Made by a program: the position numbers and the translations under genes. Of a stretch of DNA of 64,000 nt, positions 36,501 through 47,020 are shown one piece after another. The first letter of the stretch is position 1, and every line of letters begins with the position of its first letter. The stretch spans positions 124,001 through 188,000 of the forward strand of contig NZ_LS483250.1 in NCBI RefSeq assembly GCF_900465055.1. The letters are read 5' to 3'. The notes under the pieces are model-generated. The model saw only the letters and a program-made list of their open reading frames with translations, had not been told where the DNA came from and made no database searches. Source of the stretch: Moritella yayanosii (GTDB lineage Bacteria; Pseudomonadota; Gammaproteobacteria; Enterobacterales; Moritellaceae).

Positions 36501-39500
36501 ATCTGAGCGTAAAGCATTACCGGAACTTGATGAGTGGCAAACGCTGCTCTCAGCATCGCTGCCTGAATATATGATCCCAACAGTGTTTGTCGCTTTGGAC
36601 GAAATGCCGTTGAGTCAAAATGGTAAAGTGGATCGTAAAGCACTTCCACAACCTGATTTAGCTGTGCTAAATAGCAGTGATTATATTGCACCTACTTCTA
36701 GCAACGAAAGTATTTTAGTCGATATTTGGCAGTCTCTATTAAATATCAAGCAGGTTGGGATTAATGATAACTTTTTCGCCATTGGTGGTGATTCCATTAT
36801 TAGCTTGCAGGTTGTTGCTCGCGCGCGCGAAGCAGGGTTAACACTGCAACCAAAAGACATTTTTCGTCACCAAACGGTCAAAGCATTGTCCGCGGTAGCA
36901 ACACAAGAAGCTCAAGTCAGTTATAACCAAGATGATGTTTATGGCGATATCCCGTTAACGGCGATACAAGATTGGTATTTAGCGCAACCTTTACATAATC
37001 CAAACCAGTTTAACCAAGCGATTTTATTGGCAAGTAATAATGACATAGTGCCAGAATATCTACAGCAGGCGCTAACACGTCTTGTATTATCTCATCCTAT
37101 GCTGACGGCTCGATTTATGGAGTCTAAAAATAAACAAGGACAAGCTTGGACACAAAATACGTCTATTGATGACGAAATGACGATAGCATTCAATGTTATT
37201 GATTTTAATGATTGTGGCACGGTACAAAAGCAGGCTGAAATAACCAAATTATGTCAACGTGAGCAGACGCAGCTACAGCTACAAACAGGTGCGGTTTTCC
37301 GTGCATCATTACTACGTTTTGGATCATTGCAAGATGGACGTACGGACTATCGCTTACTGCTTGTTGCCCATCACCTGGTTATCGATGGTGTATCATGGCG
37401 GATCATATTAGATCAACTCAGCCATGATTATCTGCGTCTAGAACGCGGCGATAAATTGGCCGATATCGTCTATCAAACCACCCCCTTTAAACGTTGGGCT
37501 GAACAAGGCCAGCTGCAATCGATCGATGCTGAAGGCGTGGCACTTTGGCATGCATGGGTGAGCAATACAATGAATAGACAAGCGATTAAGTCACAGTTAC
37601 CGCTTGATCGTATTGTTAACAGTTTCCAACCTGGAGAGCAGGCTAATCAGCGATTTAGTTTAAGCCTAGCGCATTCTGAACGCTTGCTACGTGAGGCCGG
37701 ACAACCTCTTCGCGCTCGTATTGATGAATTATGTTTAGCTGCGCTGTCTAAAACATTAACTGAGTGGACCACAAATCCCAATCATTTGATCAACCTAGAA
37801 GGTCATGGTCGCGATCTATTAGATATGGATGTGAGCCAAACCGTTGGTTGGTTTACGCGTTTATATCCAGCAGTACTTAGCGCTGAACCAAATAGCTGGC
37901 GAGAGCAGATATTACAAACTCGTCGTCAACTCAGTGCGTTACCGGAGCAGATCGTCCCTTTTAGTTTAGCGCAGCCTTTGCTTACTACACAGGTTAAACC
38001 ACAAATCGTATTTAATTATTTAGGTCAGCTTGATACTCAGCAAGGCTTTATGCAGAAAGCGCCTGAACAATTATCTGAATTTAGAGACCTAGCTAACCCA
38101 TTAGCGTGGTTATTAGAAGTAAATGTCTTTATGCAAGAAGGGTTGTTAAAGGTTAATCTGCAATATGCACAACAGGCCTTTTTACCTGAAACGATTGAAT
38201 ATTTAGCCCAAGTATACCAAAGCCATTTAGAACATATGCTTAATGAGATCTGTGGGGTGAATCAAGTTAGCCATAACCTTCAATGTTTACCGGGTGCGAT
38301 TGCGGCTGATTTTCCACTTGCCAACATCACTGATATCCAAGCTCAAACGCTTGTTGAGAAATATAGCAACCAAGTTGTGGAAGATATCTACCCGTTGACA
38401 CCGGTGCAACAAGGCATGTTATTCCATTGTTTAGATCACCGTGATGCTTACATTAGCCAAAGTATCGTTAAATGCGAAGGTGAGTTAAATACGTCGGTCT
38501 TTGCTCAAGCTTGGCAGGCGGTTGTAGATAATCACCCCGCATTACGTACCGAATTGGTTATCGATGGTGTGGATGAACCGCATCAAATTGTACTAAAACA
38601 GGCTGATTTATCTGTTGTTGAATACGATTGGCAGGGGTTTTCTGTTGAGCGTAAAGCCGAAGCCCTTGCTGAATTACGTAATACCGAGCTAGCAGCTATC
38701 GAGTTGGATATCGCGCCATTAATGCGAGTTGCTTTAATTTGTCATAGTAAAGATGACTTCCAATTGGTCTGGACTATTCACCATTTGATTATGGATGGCT
38801 GGTGTTTGAATTTATTGGTCAGTGAAGTCATACAAGGATATGCTTTATTGTCAAATCAAACGTCGAATCCAGAATTTAAGGTTTCGCAAAAAATAGAGTC
38901 TGCGGTGCCGTTTAGCGACTTTATGGTTTGGTTACAAAAGAGAGATGAAGCTGCCGCCGAGGATTATTGGCGTCAGCAATTAGCCGGGTTTGAACAACCT
39001 AATAGTTTACCCGCAGCATATGTACAACCTCTTTCTAACACCTGTATACCAGAGGAATGTTATAGCATTTCACATCATATGATTGGTGAAGATAAATCTC
39101 GTCAGCTAGATGCGCTTTGCCAAAATAATGCGCTGACCTTAAATACGATGATCCAGGGATTATGGGGAATGGTTCTGTCCCGTTATATGGGGAGCCTTGA
39201 TATTGTTTATGGTGTTACCACCTCAGGTCGCCCCGCAGATTTACCGGGTGCAGATAAAATACTGGGTGTATTTATTAATACATTACCTCTGCGCCTAAAG
39301 CTAGACACAGAGACAAAATTAGGTGATTGGTTAACTGATATCCAGACTGAAAATCTCACAATGAGAGACTTTGAACAGACGCCTTTGGCTAAAATTCATC
39401 GGGTGACGTCGGTGCCTCAAGAAATGAGCTTATTTGAAAGTTTGTTAGTGTTTGAAAACTTACCAGCAAGTGATAATAAACCTCAAGATGGTTTGTTTTT

Positions 39501-42500
39501 AACATTGGAAGAACATCACGTACGTAATAACTTCCCACTGACCTTACGTGTAGTGCCAAAAACAGAGCTACAATTTGATCTATTGATTGATAGAGAAAGG
39601 GTCGACTTAGCGCTTGCGACGCAAATGGTTACTTCGTTAATACAACTCATTGATATTGTACTGACGGAGAAGAATTCGCTTGATAAATCGTTAAATGCAC
39701 ACTTAACAGGTTTAGTTTCTGGTTTAACAGTGGTCAACTTACCTGATGCTCCGGTAGGGACCTTATTAGAACGGATCAGATTTCAGCCTGCAGAGATCCC
39801 TGCGTTGCTATTTAGTCAAGATGATAGTCAATTGAGCATGAGTTACCAACAACTTATTGCTCAGGCCGGATTACTTGCATCTAAGTTACCGGAGCTCAGC
39901 CATAAAGAGTCTGTTATTGCGATATGCTTACCACGTCAACAAGAACAAATTATTTCTATGTTGGCGGCGTGGTGGAAAGGGGCCGCATGGTTATGCATTG
40001 ATGCTGAGCTACCTGTCGAGCGTATTAAATACATGCTTGAGGATGCGGGTGTTGATTATGTACTTGGTATTGAACAGCCTGAATATTGGCAACAACTATC
40101 GACCCCTTGGTTCGATGTTTCATCTGCCGCCTTGATTCCAACCACGGGCGCGGCGGCCAGTATAATCCCTGCCACCCCATTAAATATGTCTGATACTGCG
40201 TATGTCATTTATACTTCGGGTTCAACGGGGCAGCCTAAGGGCGTAGCGGTAAGCCATGGTAATGCGCTTAGTTATATTGATGCATTTTTCGCCAGAATTG
40301 ATATTGCAAGTGATGCCAGTATGACGACGCTCGCTACAGTCTCTGCTGATTTAGGGCTTACGTCTGTACTCGGTGCATTAGCAACGGGTCGATCCTTAAT
40401 GCTGATACCCGCTGAATTGAATTTCAACCCACCTGAACTGGCTGAATATTTGGCTCGTTATCCTGTGGATGTATTGAAAATTGTACCTTCCCATCTAAAA
40501 GCAATGCTAGCCGTAGATGAACCAGAGCGGTTATTACCGCGTCAGTGTCTTATTTCTGGTGGTGAATCTTTGACTGAAGAGCTGGTAGCATGGTTATCCA
40601 AGCAAGCACCTAAGATGACGATTGTTAATCATTATGGACCGACAGAAGCGACGATTGGCTGTATAGCTAAAGTTATCAAGAATGAAGAACCAGTATTACT
40701 CGGTAAACCATTAAGTAATAGCACGGCGATGGTTGTTGATGGTCATGGCATTCCCGTTGCGCAAGGTGTGGCTGGTGAATTATGGCTTGCAGGACATGGT
40801 ATTGCGAAAGGCTACTTGAATAAACCTGAGCAGACGGCGATTAGTTTTGTCAATATTCCGCTTATGCCTGAGCTAGGTCAAGAAGGTGAAGAGGTTGGTT
40901 CTATACGTGTTTATAAAACCGGCGACAAGGTTTACCAAACACAAGAAGGTGAACTTGTTTACCTAGGTCGAATGGATGATCAGGTTAAGATCCGAGGTTA
41001 TCGAGTTGAATTAAATGAGGTTTCAGCGCAACTTTTAGACATTGATATGTTAGTGGATGCAATTGCGGTCGTTGTTCCAGGTCCATCAGGAAACCGACTG
41101 GCAGCCTGTATTGTTCTAAATGACGTGATGCAGGGAGGACTTAGTGATAGTGCGTTACTAGACACCATTAAGCTCCAGTTATCAAGCATGTTACCTGATT
41201 ACATGGTGCCTACTCTGTGGCACGTTGCTAAATCGCTACCCTTAAATCGTAATGGTAAAGTTGATCGTCAACAAGTGATAGCGCTGCTGAATACGCCTGT
41301 TAAGGCTGATCTTAGTCAAGTCAAAGCCGTTGTTGAAGAGTCCAAATCAACAAGCAATATTATGACTGATATTTGGCAAGGTTTATTAGGTTGTGAAGTA
41401 GCATTAAACGACAATTTATTCAGCTTAGGTGCTGATTCAATAGTCTGTTTACAATTTATCGCTAAAGCGCGTAAACATCAGTTTAAATTTACACCTAAGC
41501 AAATATTTAACGCTCCTACGGTCAGTGAGTTAAGTCTATTGGCTGAAAAAATGATGACGAAAGTTGTGGTCGAGCCAAAAGAAAGTATCATTGTAGATAG
41601 CGTTGTTCCTGTCCATGTTTCTTTACCTATCGAGTCTGATTTATTACCCATCCAGCATTGGTTCTTTGAAGTTGAACAACCTGTTATGCATCACTGGAAT
41701 CAAGCGGTGATGTTAAAATTACCGGAACAAGTTGACCATAGCGCAATGGCTCAGGCAATTGACGCAATAGTGACAAAGCATCCGGCTTTAGCTGCAAGGT
41801 TTACTTTTGATGAGAAACATCGTCAGTACCGCCAGCTGAATAGTGGTGAAACCGCAGGTATTTATGCCGCTTTTGATAATCAGCAATTAGCTAATATTGA
41901 TAGTTTGGTACAGGCATGTCAGCAAAGTTTAAACTTAACATCTGGTCCACTATTTAAAGTTGTCACGTTCAACTTACAAGATGGTAGTGCGCGATTATTA
42001 CTGATTGCTCATCACCTTGTCGTTGATGGTGTATCTTGGCGTATTATTGGTCATGATCTGCAGCGGGCCTATCAAGCTTACCTCAGGGGTGAGTTTATAG
42101 AACTCGGTTCAGAGCATATGTCGATGGCAGAGTGGCAACGAAGCTTAACCCATTACCCTAAAGATAAACTCGATCTGGCTAGACAGTTCTGGCTTCCGAT
42201 GGCGGCTCGTTCTTTGGATGGCATACTTATTCCTGGAACACAAAATGGCACGATTGCTGAGTCAGAAAAAATAGAGCAGATCTTTAGTACTTCGTTAACT
42301 CAGTCACTCATCGAGATGGGTATTATTGAACAACGTTCTGGCTGCGAAGTCGCGATGCTTACGGCGTTATCAACAACGTTATGCGAGGTGTTTAATAAAG
42401 ATAAGGTAATAATTGAATTAGAAGGACATGGCCGTTATCCATGGCTTGAAGAACAAGATCTTAGTGAATCCGTTGGCTGGTTTACAACGCGCTATCCGGT

Positions 42501-45500
42501 TTCATTTAATGCTGAATCTTGTTCGTTATCAGCTGTCGGTAAATCGTTATCTCAAGTGCCAGATCAAGGTCTTGGTTATGGCGTACTACGTTATTTACAA
42601 CAAGAGTTCGCTTTTGAACATCCACAATTGGTCTTTAATTTCCTTGGGCAAGTGGGAACAAATAGTAGTGAATGGCAACTTGTTAGTAATGGCTCTGGTC
42701 AGTCTCGCCATCCATCAAGTATTCGTCGTCAGCTCATTGACGTAACTGCGCAAATTAGAGATGGCCAGTTGCAAATATCATGGCAATTCCCTGGTGTGCT
42801 TAACAATAAATTAGCTGGGTTAGTTAAGTTATTTGAGGAGAAACTCAGTAACCTTATAGCACCGACATTAAACCAACATTATGCATTAACACCAATGCAG
42901 CAGGGCATGTTCTTACATAGCTCATCTTCGTCAGAATCTTTGTATTTTAATCAAACCGTCGTAGAACTGAATGGCGAATTAGATACTCCGGCATTTATTC
43001 AAGCATGGCTGCAAACTGTCAATGCTGAACAAGCGCTAAAAGCGGCATTTGAGGAAACCAGTAATGGAGAACCAGTACAGTGGTTTGCTAAGGACGCAGA
43101 ATTACCCGTTCATCGTTATAATTGGCTCGGTTTAGATAAAAGGGAACAGCAACAGCGTCTTGATGATTTGTGTATAGAAGATCGTGCGCAAGGCTTTAAT
43201 CTAGCTCAGCCACCATTAATGAGATTGCACTTGATTCATATAGCCGAGGGACAGTATTGGTTAATTTGGAGCCGCCATCATTTAATCGTCGATGCTTGGT
43301 GCTCTTCATTAGTGATTAAAGATGTACTTCATCGTTATTTGAATTTAACTGGGAAAGTACTTTCAACGCCGCAGGTACGCCCGCAATTTGAGCTATACCT
43401 TAATTGGTTAGCGCGTCAAGATATGACACGAAGTCACCAGTTTTGGCGTGACCAATTAGCCGATTTTAATACACCGTTAGTATTAGCTAAAGGCAATCAA
43501 GATGATGGTTTTTATCTTGATGATTATAATTTGTCAGCGTCATTAACCCAAAATATCAAAGATATGTCCAAGCGAGAAGGGGTAACGCTGAATGCGGTTA
43601 TCCAATCGGCTTGGGCATTAACGTTGGCACGACATAGTGGTAAACATGATGTTGTTTTTGGAATGACGTCATCGGGTCGACCTGCAGATCTTGAGCAGGC
43701 TCAGCAGATCATTGGTATTTTTATTAATACGCTGCCTGTTCGAGTTAACCTTATTGAGACAATGACAGTACTACAGCTACTGCAAAAGACTCATCAACAA
43801 GGTGCTGAATTACGAGAACATGAATATACGCCATTGGTTGATATTCATGCTCAAAGTGAGTTGAGCGCAGGGCAAAGCTTGTTTGATACGTTATTGGTAT
43901 TCGAAAATGAAGCTATGTCTGAATCATCTGAAATATCACCGCACTTATCTGTGCGCCCTTTAAGTGGATATGAGCGTAATAGCATTCCGCTAACGATTAC
44001 CATTATGCCTCATCAGCAGTTGGTGTTCAGAGTTGGTTGTAATGGAGACAAACTTGCTTATATTGCATCTAAGCATATGTTGGCGAGTTTAGAGTCTATT
44101 TTGACCCAGATGGTTGAAGCAGAGTCTCAACCATTAGGTCTATTATTAGGTGCTGAGGGTGCTAGCGCTAGCAATGAATTTGTGGGTAAAAGTCAAAAAC
44201 AGTGGGCAGATAATTGGTGTCTTGAACAGCAGATACTTAATGTTGCGAAATATTCGCCTGATGCTATCGCTATATGTGATCAAGATTGTGAGCTCACTTA
44301 TACGCAGTTGATAAGCAGAGCGACTCATCTTGCCCAGGCGCTTAGTGAGCGGGGTATTGGGGTGAATAGTTCAGTTGCAATTTGCCAGCAGCGAAATACC
44401 GAACTCCTCGTTTCATTATTAGCTGTTTTGTGGTCTGGCGCGGCCTATATCCCTCTCGATCCTAATCAACCAAGTGCAAGATTAGCATTGATTTTAGCGC
44501 AAGCAGAACCCGATATCATTTTAGTCGATGAGCAAGCTATCGAACTATCAACGGGTAGAGTACAGACGACGTTAGCATTTTTATTACAAAATTGTACGAA
44601 GGATGAATCATGGTTGGATGCACAACCATTACCGCACCCTGAACAATTGGCATACACGATCTTCACGTCGGGTTCGACAGGCATTCCAAAAGGCGTGCAA
44701 ATTTCACGACGAGCGTTTGCTAATTTACTACAGAGTATGATGGAAATCACAGGACTTAGTGCTAAAGATAAGCTACTTGCTGTCACGACTTTAGGCTTTG
44801 ATATTGCTGGGTTAGAGCTGTTTTTACCTTTGCTTGCTGGTGGCCAAGTTGTGATGGCAAGTTATGATGCTTCACGTGATGGTCAGCAACTGGCAGAACT
44901 GATTAAACAACAAAGCATTACTGTTATGCAGGCAACACCGATAACGTGGCAAATGTTGACAGAGCAAACGTATTTAAATTGGTCAAAGCTTACCGTTCTC
45001 ACTGGTGGTGAGGCGCTACAGCCGTCATTAGCGCAGAGTATTGTGGCAAAGGGGGCAAGGTTACTTAATGTTTATGGCCCAACAGAAACAACTGTTTGGT
45101 CATCAGCTGTAGCGCTAAATAAGCACAGTGCTGCACAACCACATTTAGGTTTGCCAATTGCAAATACTGATTTCTATGTATTGGATGACTGGTTAAATCC
45201 CGTTGCTAACGGTGTTGAAGGCGAGTTGTTTATTGCTGGCGAAGGTCTAGCTCGGGGTTATACTAACCAACCTAGTTTAACTGCAGAGGTGTTCATGCCC
45301 GATCCGTTTAGTACTATTGCTGGTGCAAGAATGTATCAAACAGGAGACGTGGTATGCATAAATAACCAAGGCAATATGGAATTTATTGGCCGAAAAGATT
45401 TCCAGATGAAATTGCGTGGTTATCGAATTGAAGCAGGGGAGATTGAGGCTATTTTAAGCGCGTACCCAGGCGTGAAGGATGCCGTCATTCAACTTTGTTA

Positions 45501-46833
45501 TGTCGACACGCCACATGCTTGTTTAGTGGGCTATGTGACTGCGATTCAAAGTATGCATCTTGATATTGGTTCGTTAATGGCTCAACTCAGAGACGCGTTA
45601 CCATCTTATATGGTTCCGCAATCCATTGTCGTATTAGAGGCAATGCCATTAAATGCGAATAATAAAATAGATCGTAAAGCCTTACCAAATCCGGAGCAAA
45701 GTACCAAGATCGGATTACCGCCGAGTTCTGAAATGGAGCTTTGGTTAGCCAGCACATGGGGTAGCTTATTAGGGGGGGTATCGATTTTTGCTGATGATGA
45801 CTTCTTTGCTTTAGGCGGGAACTCATTACTTGCTGGGCGGATGATTGCATTATTAAAACAGCAGAAAAATATAAACCTGAATTTAACGCTGTTATTTCGC
45901 TATCCAGTGCTACGTGATCTTGCTGCCGCTATTATGCAGGTTGATAAATCAGAACTTATTTCAGCCTCTTCTTTAGTTGTCGCACTTAAACAAGGTGTTA
46001 ATGACGATGGTCAACAGCAATCACCCTTATTTATATTTCACCCTGCAGGAGGCCACGTTCAGGCCTATACGGAATTAGTTGCGTCATTACCGCTTGAACA
46101 TACAGTATATGGTATTCAGTCACCTCAGTTAATGGATTTATCTTTAGTGCCAGATAGCGTTGATGAGTTTGCTAAATTGTATGTAAAATCGTTGCAGTCT
46201 GTTCAACCTAAAGGACCCTACCGCTTATTGGGCTGGTCTTTTGGAGCATGGTTAGCGATTGCTGTAACCAATCAACTTGAAGCGTCTGGTCAGACTGTTG
46301 AGTGGTTAGGTATTGTGGATGCTAGAGCCGATGCGCATCGTGCCAAGCTCAACTTACCTGATTTTCCAATAGTAGCAAGGTACCTAGCTTGTTTAGATAA
46401 TGAGACTCGCGAGTTATTATTAGATAAACACAGGTTAGAATTAGGTTCGTTGGAAGCAGATTTACAACAAGTACAAACTGAGGAGAGAGATGACATTGCA
46501 TTTGAATATTTAAGTGATTTATTGTCTATTCATAAGCCTTTGATTAATAGAGACTCGGGAGCCAGTGAAATGCATTATATGCAGATGAAACTATTTATGA
46601 AATGTCACCTATTAATGCAAAGCCATAGATTACAGCCTGTTTCAGTTCCAATGGCAGTCTGGTGGGCGACAGGTACTTTAACCGATAGAGAGTATCAGTT
46701 AGGTGCAAAAGAGAATGAGTGGCAAGATTATGGTTCAGCATCGATATCTATATTGAGTGGTGACCATCAAAGTATTATTCGTGACCCTTTGTTAACGAAC
46801 GAGATTGCTAATTCGTTAGACGTTATTTCGTAA
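33499..46833 (+). CDS. Nonribosomal peptide synthetase 3: docking-C-A(Ser)-T-E-C-A(Asp)-T-E-C-A(Gly)-T-TE
   Basis: 4444 aa, overlapping NRPS2 by 4 bases (ATGA). A TubC_N-like docking domain (about 1-55, RISLENGKLKVEAPKG) leads into: C (HHIVIDHWS, H210), A (core 698) with D-V-W-H-F-S-L-I-D-K = Ser, T (Ser 1099), E (HHLVIDGVSWRI, H1291); C (HHLIMDGW, H1761), A (core 2238) with D-L-T-K-I-G-H-I-G-K = Asp, T (GADSI, Ser 2647), E (H2838); C (HHLIVDAW, H3260), A (core 3722) with D-I-L-Q-L-G-V-V-W-K = Gly, T (Ser 4109), and a thioesterase (GWSFG, Ser 4247; GDHQSI near the end). The two E domains imply D-Ser and D-Asp. The thioesterase ends synthesis by hydrolysis or cyclisation; which cannot be read. 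In the last A domain the usual NGK is NNK, with Lys kept. Confidence 0.95.
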   Translation: MSIAVYITELFQRNIRISLENGKLKVEAPKGAITSEIKQELMSKKQALIDYWQEQENISQLPALTAVDRSERDLPMSSAQQRLWFLQQLEPESSQYNVNALLALKGNVNTVLLRQAFADLVIDHEIFYTAFAEKMGRADVQLLSPKLIADAVKIDEINLQHCDQNIEHKDYQDAIKQAMSAPFNLAEPPLFRLVQLKMSDSLSHLVLSFHHIVIDHWSLQLLTKLLLQKYKAVQKHQHNVDSLGCDNGVTQPKTVLQYLDYAHWHNQLLAGDHYQKLKDYWLQTLGTEDYCLSLTTDHPRTLDTGHQGARYSITLEHETFTALKATSLALGCTPNTILLAAYQWLLARHSGMTDIRVACPVAERGHVDLEHMLGLFVNTMVVRAELSSGMTASAWLDVVHKSISGAQKHAAMPFEKLVDELSDSREGEHEPLVQTMFNYLAVDSAESVMLDDMSVTVLAIPEFQAKFDLSLFVVNDGQEINLSFQYKTQLFESSTIARLAEKYISGLKYLLSAPDKPLANHSALSAQEWQQQQQWNATNTEFDTPATLTDALIAQQQATPSNIALRYQSLSWTYQELGDRVNQLANWLMEQGCQPEDKVAICMTRSPQMVVSILAAVTAGCAYLPLDPEHPQQRIDYILDHAKPSVILAMPEFRQGLSESNQSHNLWVLDDLFSLIASQSTVFKPSSNVSSQLAYVLYTSGSTGQPKGVAVPHSGVMNRIAWMQAEYGLSTDDIVLQKTPYSFDVSVWEFFWPLMMGSTLVLAGAGEHKDSQRLIELINEYKVTTLHFVPAMLQVFLDNPDASSCVSLSRIFCSGEALPYQLQQQCLSSLTAELHNLYGPTEASIDVTYWDCRKQHIKDVVPIGFPIANIQTWILDSELNPVPVGVSGELYLAGIGLARGYLNRPDLTAEAFIPNPFAESGAIGDAQYSRLYRTGDVARYRHDGSIEYVGRADFQVKIRGLRIELGEIEARIAELEAVKEVVVMARKEEQSSAYLAAYVVASERKALPELDEWQTLLSASLPEYMIPTVFVALDEMPLSQNGKVDRKALPQPDLAVLNSSDYIAPTSSNESILVDIWQSLLNIKQVGINDNFFAIGGDSIISLQVVARAREAGLTLQPKDIFRHQTVKALSAVATQEAQVSYNQDDVYGDIPLTAIQDWYLAQPLHNPNQFNQAILLASNNDIVPEYLQQALTRLVLSHPMLTARFMESKNKQGQAWTQNTSIDDEMTIAFNVIDFNDCGTVQKQAEITKLCQREQTQLQLQTGAVFRASLLRFGSLQDGRTDYRLLLVAHHLVIDGVSWRIILDQLSHDYLRLERGDKLADIVYQTTPFKRWAEQGQLQSIDAEGVALWHAWVSNTMNRQAIKSQLPLDRIVNSFQPGEQANQRFSLSLAHSERLLREAGQPLRARIDELCLAALSKTLTEWTTNPNHLINLEGHGRDLLDMDVSQTVGWFTRLYPAVLSAEPNSWREQILQTRRQLSALPEQIVPFSLAQPLLTTQVKPQIVFNYLGQLDTQQGFMQKAPEQLSEFRDLANPLAWLLEVNVFMQEGLLKVNLQYAQQAFLPETIEYLAQVYQSHLEHMLNEICGVNQVSHNLQCLPGAIAADFPLANITDIQAQTLVEKYSNQVVEDIYPLTPVQQGMLFHCLDHRDAYISQSIVKCEGELNTSVFAQAWQAVVDNHPALRTELVIDGVDEPHQIVLKQADLSVVEYDWQGFSVERKAEALAELRNTELAAIELDIAPLMRVALICHSKDDFQLVWTIHHLIMDGWCLNLLVSEVIQGYALLSNQTSNPEFKVSQKIESAVPFSDFMVWLQKRDEAAAEDYWRQQLAGFEQPNSLPAAYVQPLSNTCIPEECYSISHHMIGEDKSRQLDALCQNNALTLNTMIQGLWGMVLSRYMGSLDIVYGVTTSGRPADLPGADKILGVFINTLPLRLKLDTETKLGDWLTDIQTENLTMRDFEQTPLAKIHRVTSVPQEMSLFESLLVFENLPASDNKPQDGLFLTLEEHHVRNNFPLTLRVVPKTELQFDLLIDRERVDLALATQMVTSLIQLIDIVLTEKNSLDKSLNAHLTGLVSGLTVVNLPDAPVGTLLERIRFQPAEIPALLFSQDDSQLSMSYQQLIAQAGLLASKLPELSHKESVIAICLPRQQEQIISMLAAWWKGAAWLCIDAELPVERIKYMLEDAGVDYVLGIEQPEYWQQLSTPWFDVSSAALIPTTGAAASIIPATPLNMSDTAYVIYTSGSTGQPKGVAVSHGNALSYIDAFFARIDIASDASMTTLATVSADLGLTSVLGALATGRSLMLIPAELNFNPPELAEYLARYPVDVLKIVPSHLKAMLAVDEPERLLPRQCLISGGESLTEELVAWLSKQAPKMTIVNHYGPTEATIGCIAKVIKNEEPVLLGKPLSNSTAMVVDGHGIPVAQGVAGELWLAGHGIAKGYLNKPEQTAISFVNIPLMPELGQEGEEVGSIRVYKTGDKVYQTQEGELVYLGRMDDQVKIRGYRVELNEVSAQLLDIDMLVDAIAVVVPGPSGNRLAACIVLNDVMQGGLSDSALLDTIKLQLSSMLPDYMVPTLWHVAKSLPLNRNGKVDRQQVIALLNTPVKADLSQVKAVVEESKSTSNIMTDIWQGLLGCEVALNDNLFSLGADSIVCLQFIAKARKHQFKFTPKQIFNAPTVSELSLLAEKMMTKVVVEPKESIIVDSVVPVHVSLPIESDLLPIQHWFFEVEQPVMHHWNQAVMLKLPEQVDHSAMAQAIDAIVTKHPALAARFTFDEKHRQYRQLNSGETAGIYAAFDNQQLANIDSLVQACQQSLNLTSGPLFKVVTFNLQDGSARLLLIAHHLVVDGVSWRIIGHDLQRAYQAYLRGEFIELGSEHMSMAEWQRSLTHYPKDKLDLARQFWLPMAARSLDGILIPGTQNGTIAESEKIEQIFSTSLTQSLIEMGIIEQRSGCEVAMLTALSTTLCEVFNKDKVIIELEGHGRYPWLEEQDLSESVGWFTTRYPVSFNAESCSLSAVGKSLSQVPDQGLGYGVLRYLQQEFAFEHPQLVFNFLGQVGTNSSEWQLVSNGSGQSRHPSSIRRQLIDVTAQIRDGQLQISWQFPGVLNNKLAGLVKLFEEKLSNLIAPTLNQHYALTPMQQGMFLHSSSSSESLYFNQTVVELNGELDTPAFIQAWLQTVNAEQALKAAFEETSNGEPVQWFAKDAELPVHRYNWLGLDKREQQQRLDDLCIEDRAQGFNLAQPPLMRLHLIHIAEGQYWLIWSRHHLIVDAWCSSLVIKDVLHRYLNLTGKVLSTPQVRPQFELYLNWLARQDMTRSHQFWRDQLADFNTPLVLAKGNQDDGFYLDDYNLSASLTQNIKDMSKREGVTLNAVIQSAWALTLARHSGKHDVVFGMTSSGRPADLEQAQQIIGIFINTLPVRVNLIETMTVLQLLQKTHQQGAELREHEYTPLVDIHAQSELSAGQSLFDTLLVFENEAMSESSEISPHLSVRPLSGYERNSIPLTITIMPHQQLVFRVGCNGDKLAYIASKHMLASLESILTQMVEAESQPLGLLLGAEGASASNEFVGKSQKQWADNWCLEQQILNVAKYSPDAIAICDQDCELTYTQLISRATHLAQALSERGIGVNSSVAICQQRNTELLVSLLAVLWSGAAYIPLDPNQPSARLALILAQAEPDIILVDEQAIELSTGRVQTTLAFLLQNCTKDESWLDAQPLPHPEQLAYTIFTSGSTGIPKGVQISRRAFANLLQSMMEITGLSAKDKLLAVTTLGFDIAGLELFLPLLAGGQVVMASYDASRDGQQLAELIKQQSITVMQATPITWQMLTEQTYLNWSKLTVLTGGEALQPSLAQSIVAKGARLLNVYGPTETTVWSSAVALNKHSAAQPHLGLPIANTDFYVLDDWLNPVANGVEGELFIAGEGLARGYTNQPSLTAEVFMPDPFSTIAGARMYQTGDVVCINNQGNMEFIGRKDFQMKLRGYRIEAGEIEAILSAYPGVKDAVIQLCYVDTPHACLVGYVTAIQSMHLDIGSLMAQLRDALPSYMVPQSIVVLEAMPLNANNKIDRKALPNPEQSTKIGLPPSSEMELWLASTWGSLLGGVSIFADDDFFALGGNSLLAGRMIALLKQQKNINLNLTLLFRYPVLRDLAAAIMQVDKSELISASSLVVALKQGVNDDGQQQSPLFIFHPAGGHVQAYTELVASLPLEHTVYGIQSPQLMDLSLVPDSVDEFAKLYVKSLQSVQPKGPYRLLGWSFGAWLAIAVTNQLEASGQTVEWLGIVDARADAHRAKLNLPDFPIVARYLACLDNETRELLLDKHRLELGSLEADLQQVQTEERDDIAFEYLSDLLSIHKPLINRDSGASEMHYMQMKLFMKCHLLMQSHRLQPVSVPMAVWWATGTLTDREYQLGAKENEWQDYGSASISILSGDHQSIIRDPLLTNEIANSLDVIS

Positions 46834-46857
46834 TATTACTTAGTATCAGTTCGGTTT

Positions 46858-46914
46858 AAGTCATCGCCACTAATCCATTCTTTTATGAATGGGTAATGTT
46901 AAGCGATGACTTTT
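46858..46914 (+). terminator. Terminator of the NRPS operon
   Basis: AAGTCATCGC (46858) pairs with GCGATGACTT (from 46903) and an inner stem CATTC/GAATG (46876-46891) stacks inside it, followed by TTTT. It lies 25 bases after the NRPS3 stop. Confidence 0.7.
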
Positions 46915-47020
46915 CTGGTTTTGGGTCATCATTGTTTCTGTTGTTAGCTGTGTGACCAGAACCCCAACACTTTGCGATTAACATTGCATTGTTAGCAGTC
47001 TAGCTCGAAGCTTACCTTGC

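Noticed and set aside
20153-46833. Hydroxamate (amphibactin-like) siderophore assembly line
   Set aside because: No ornithine N-hydroxylase or acetyltransferase is encoded, and none of the A-domain codes reads as hydroxyornithine.
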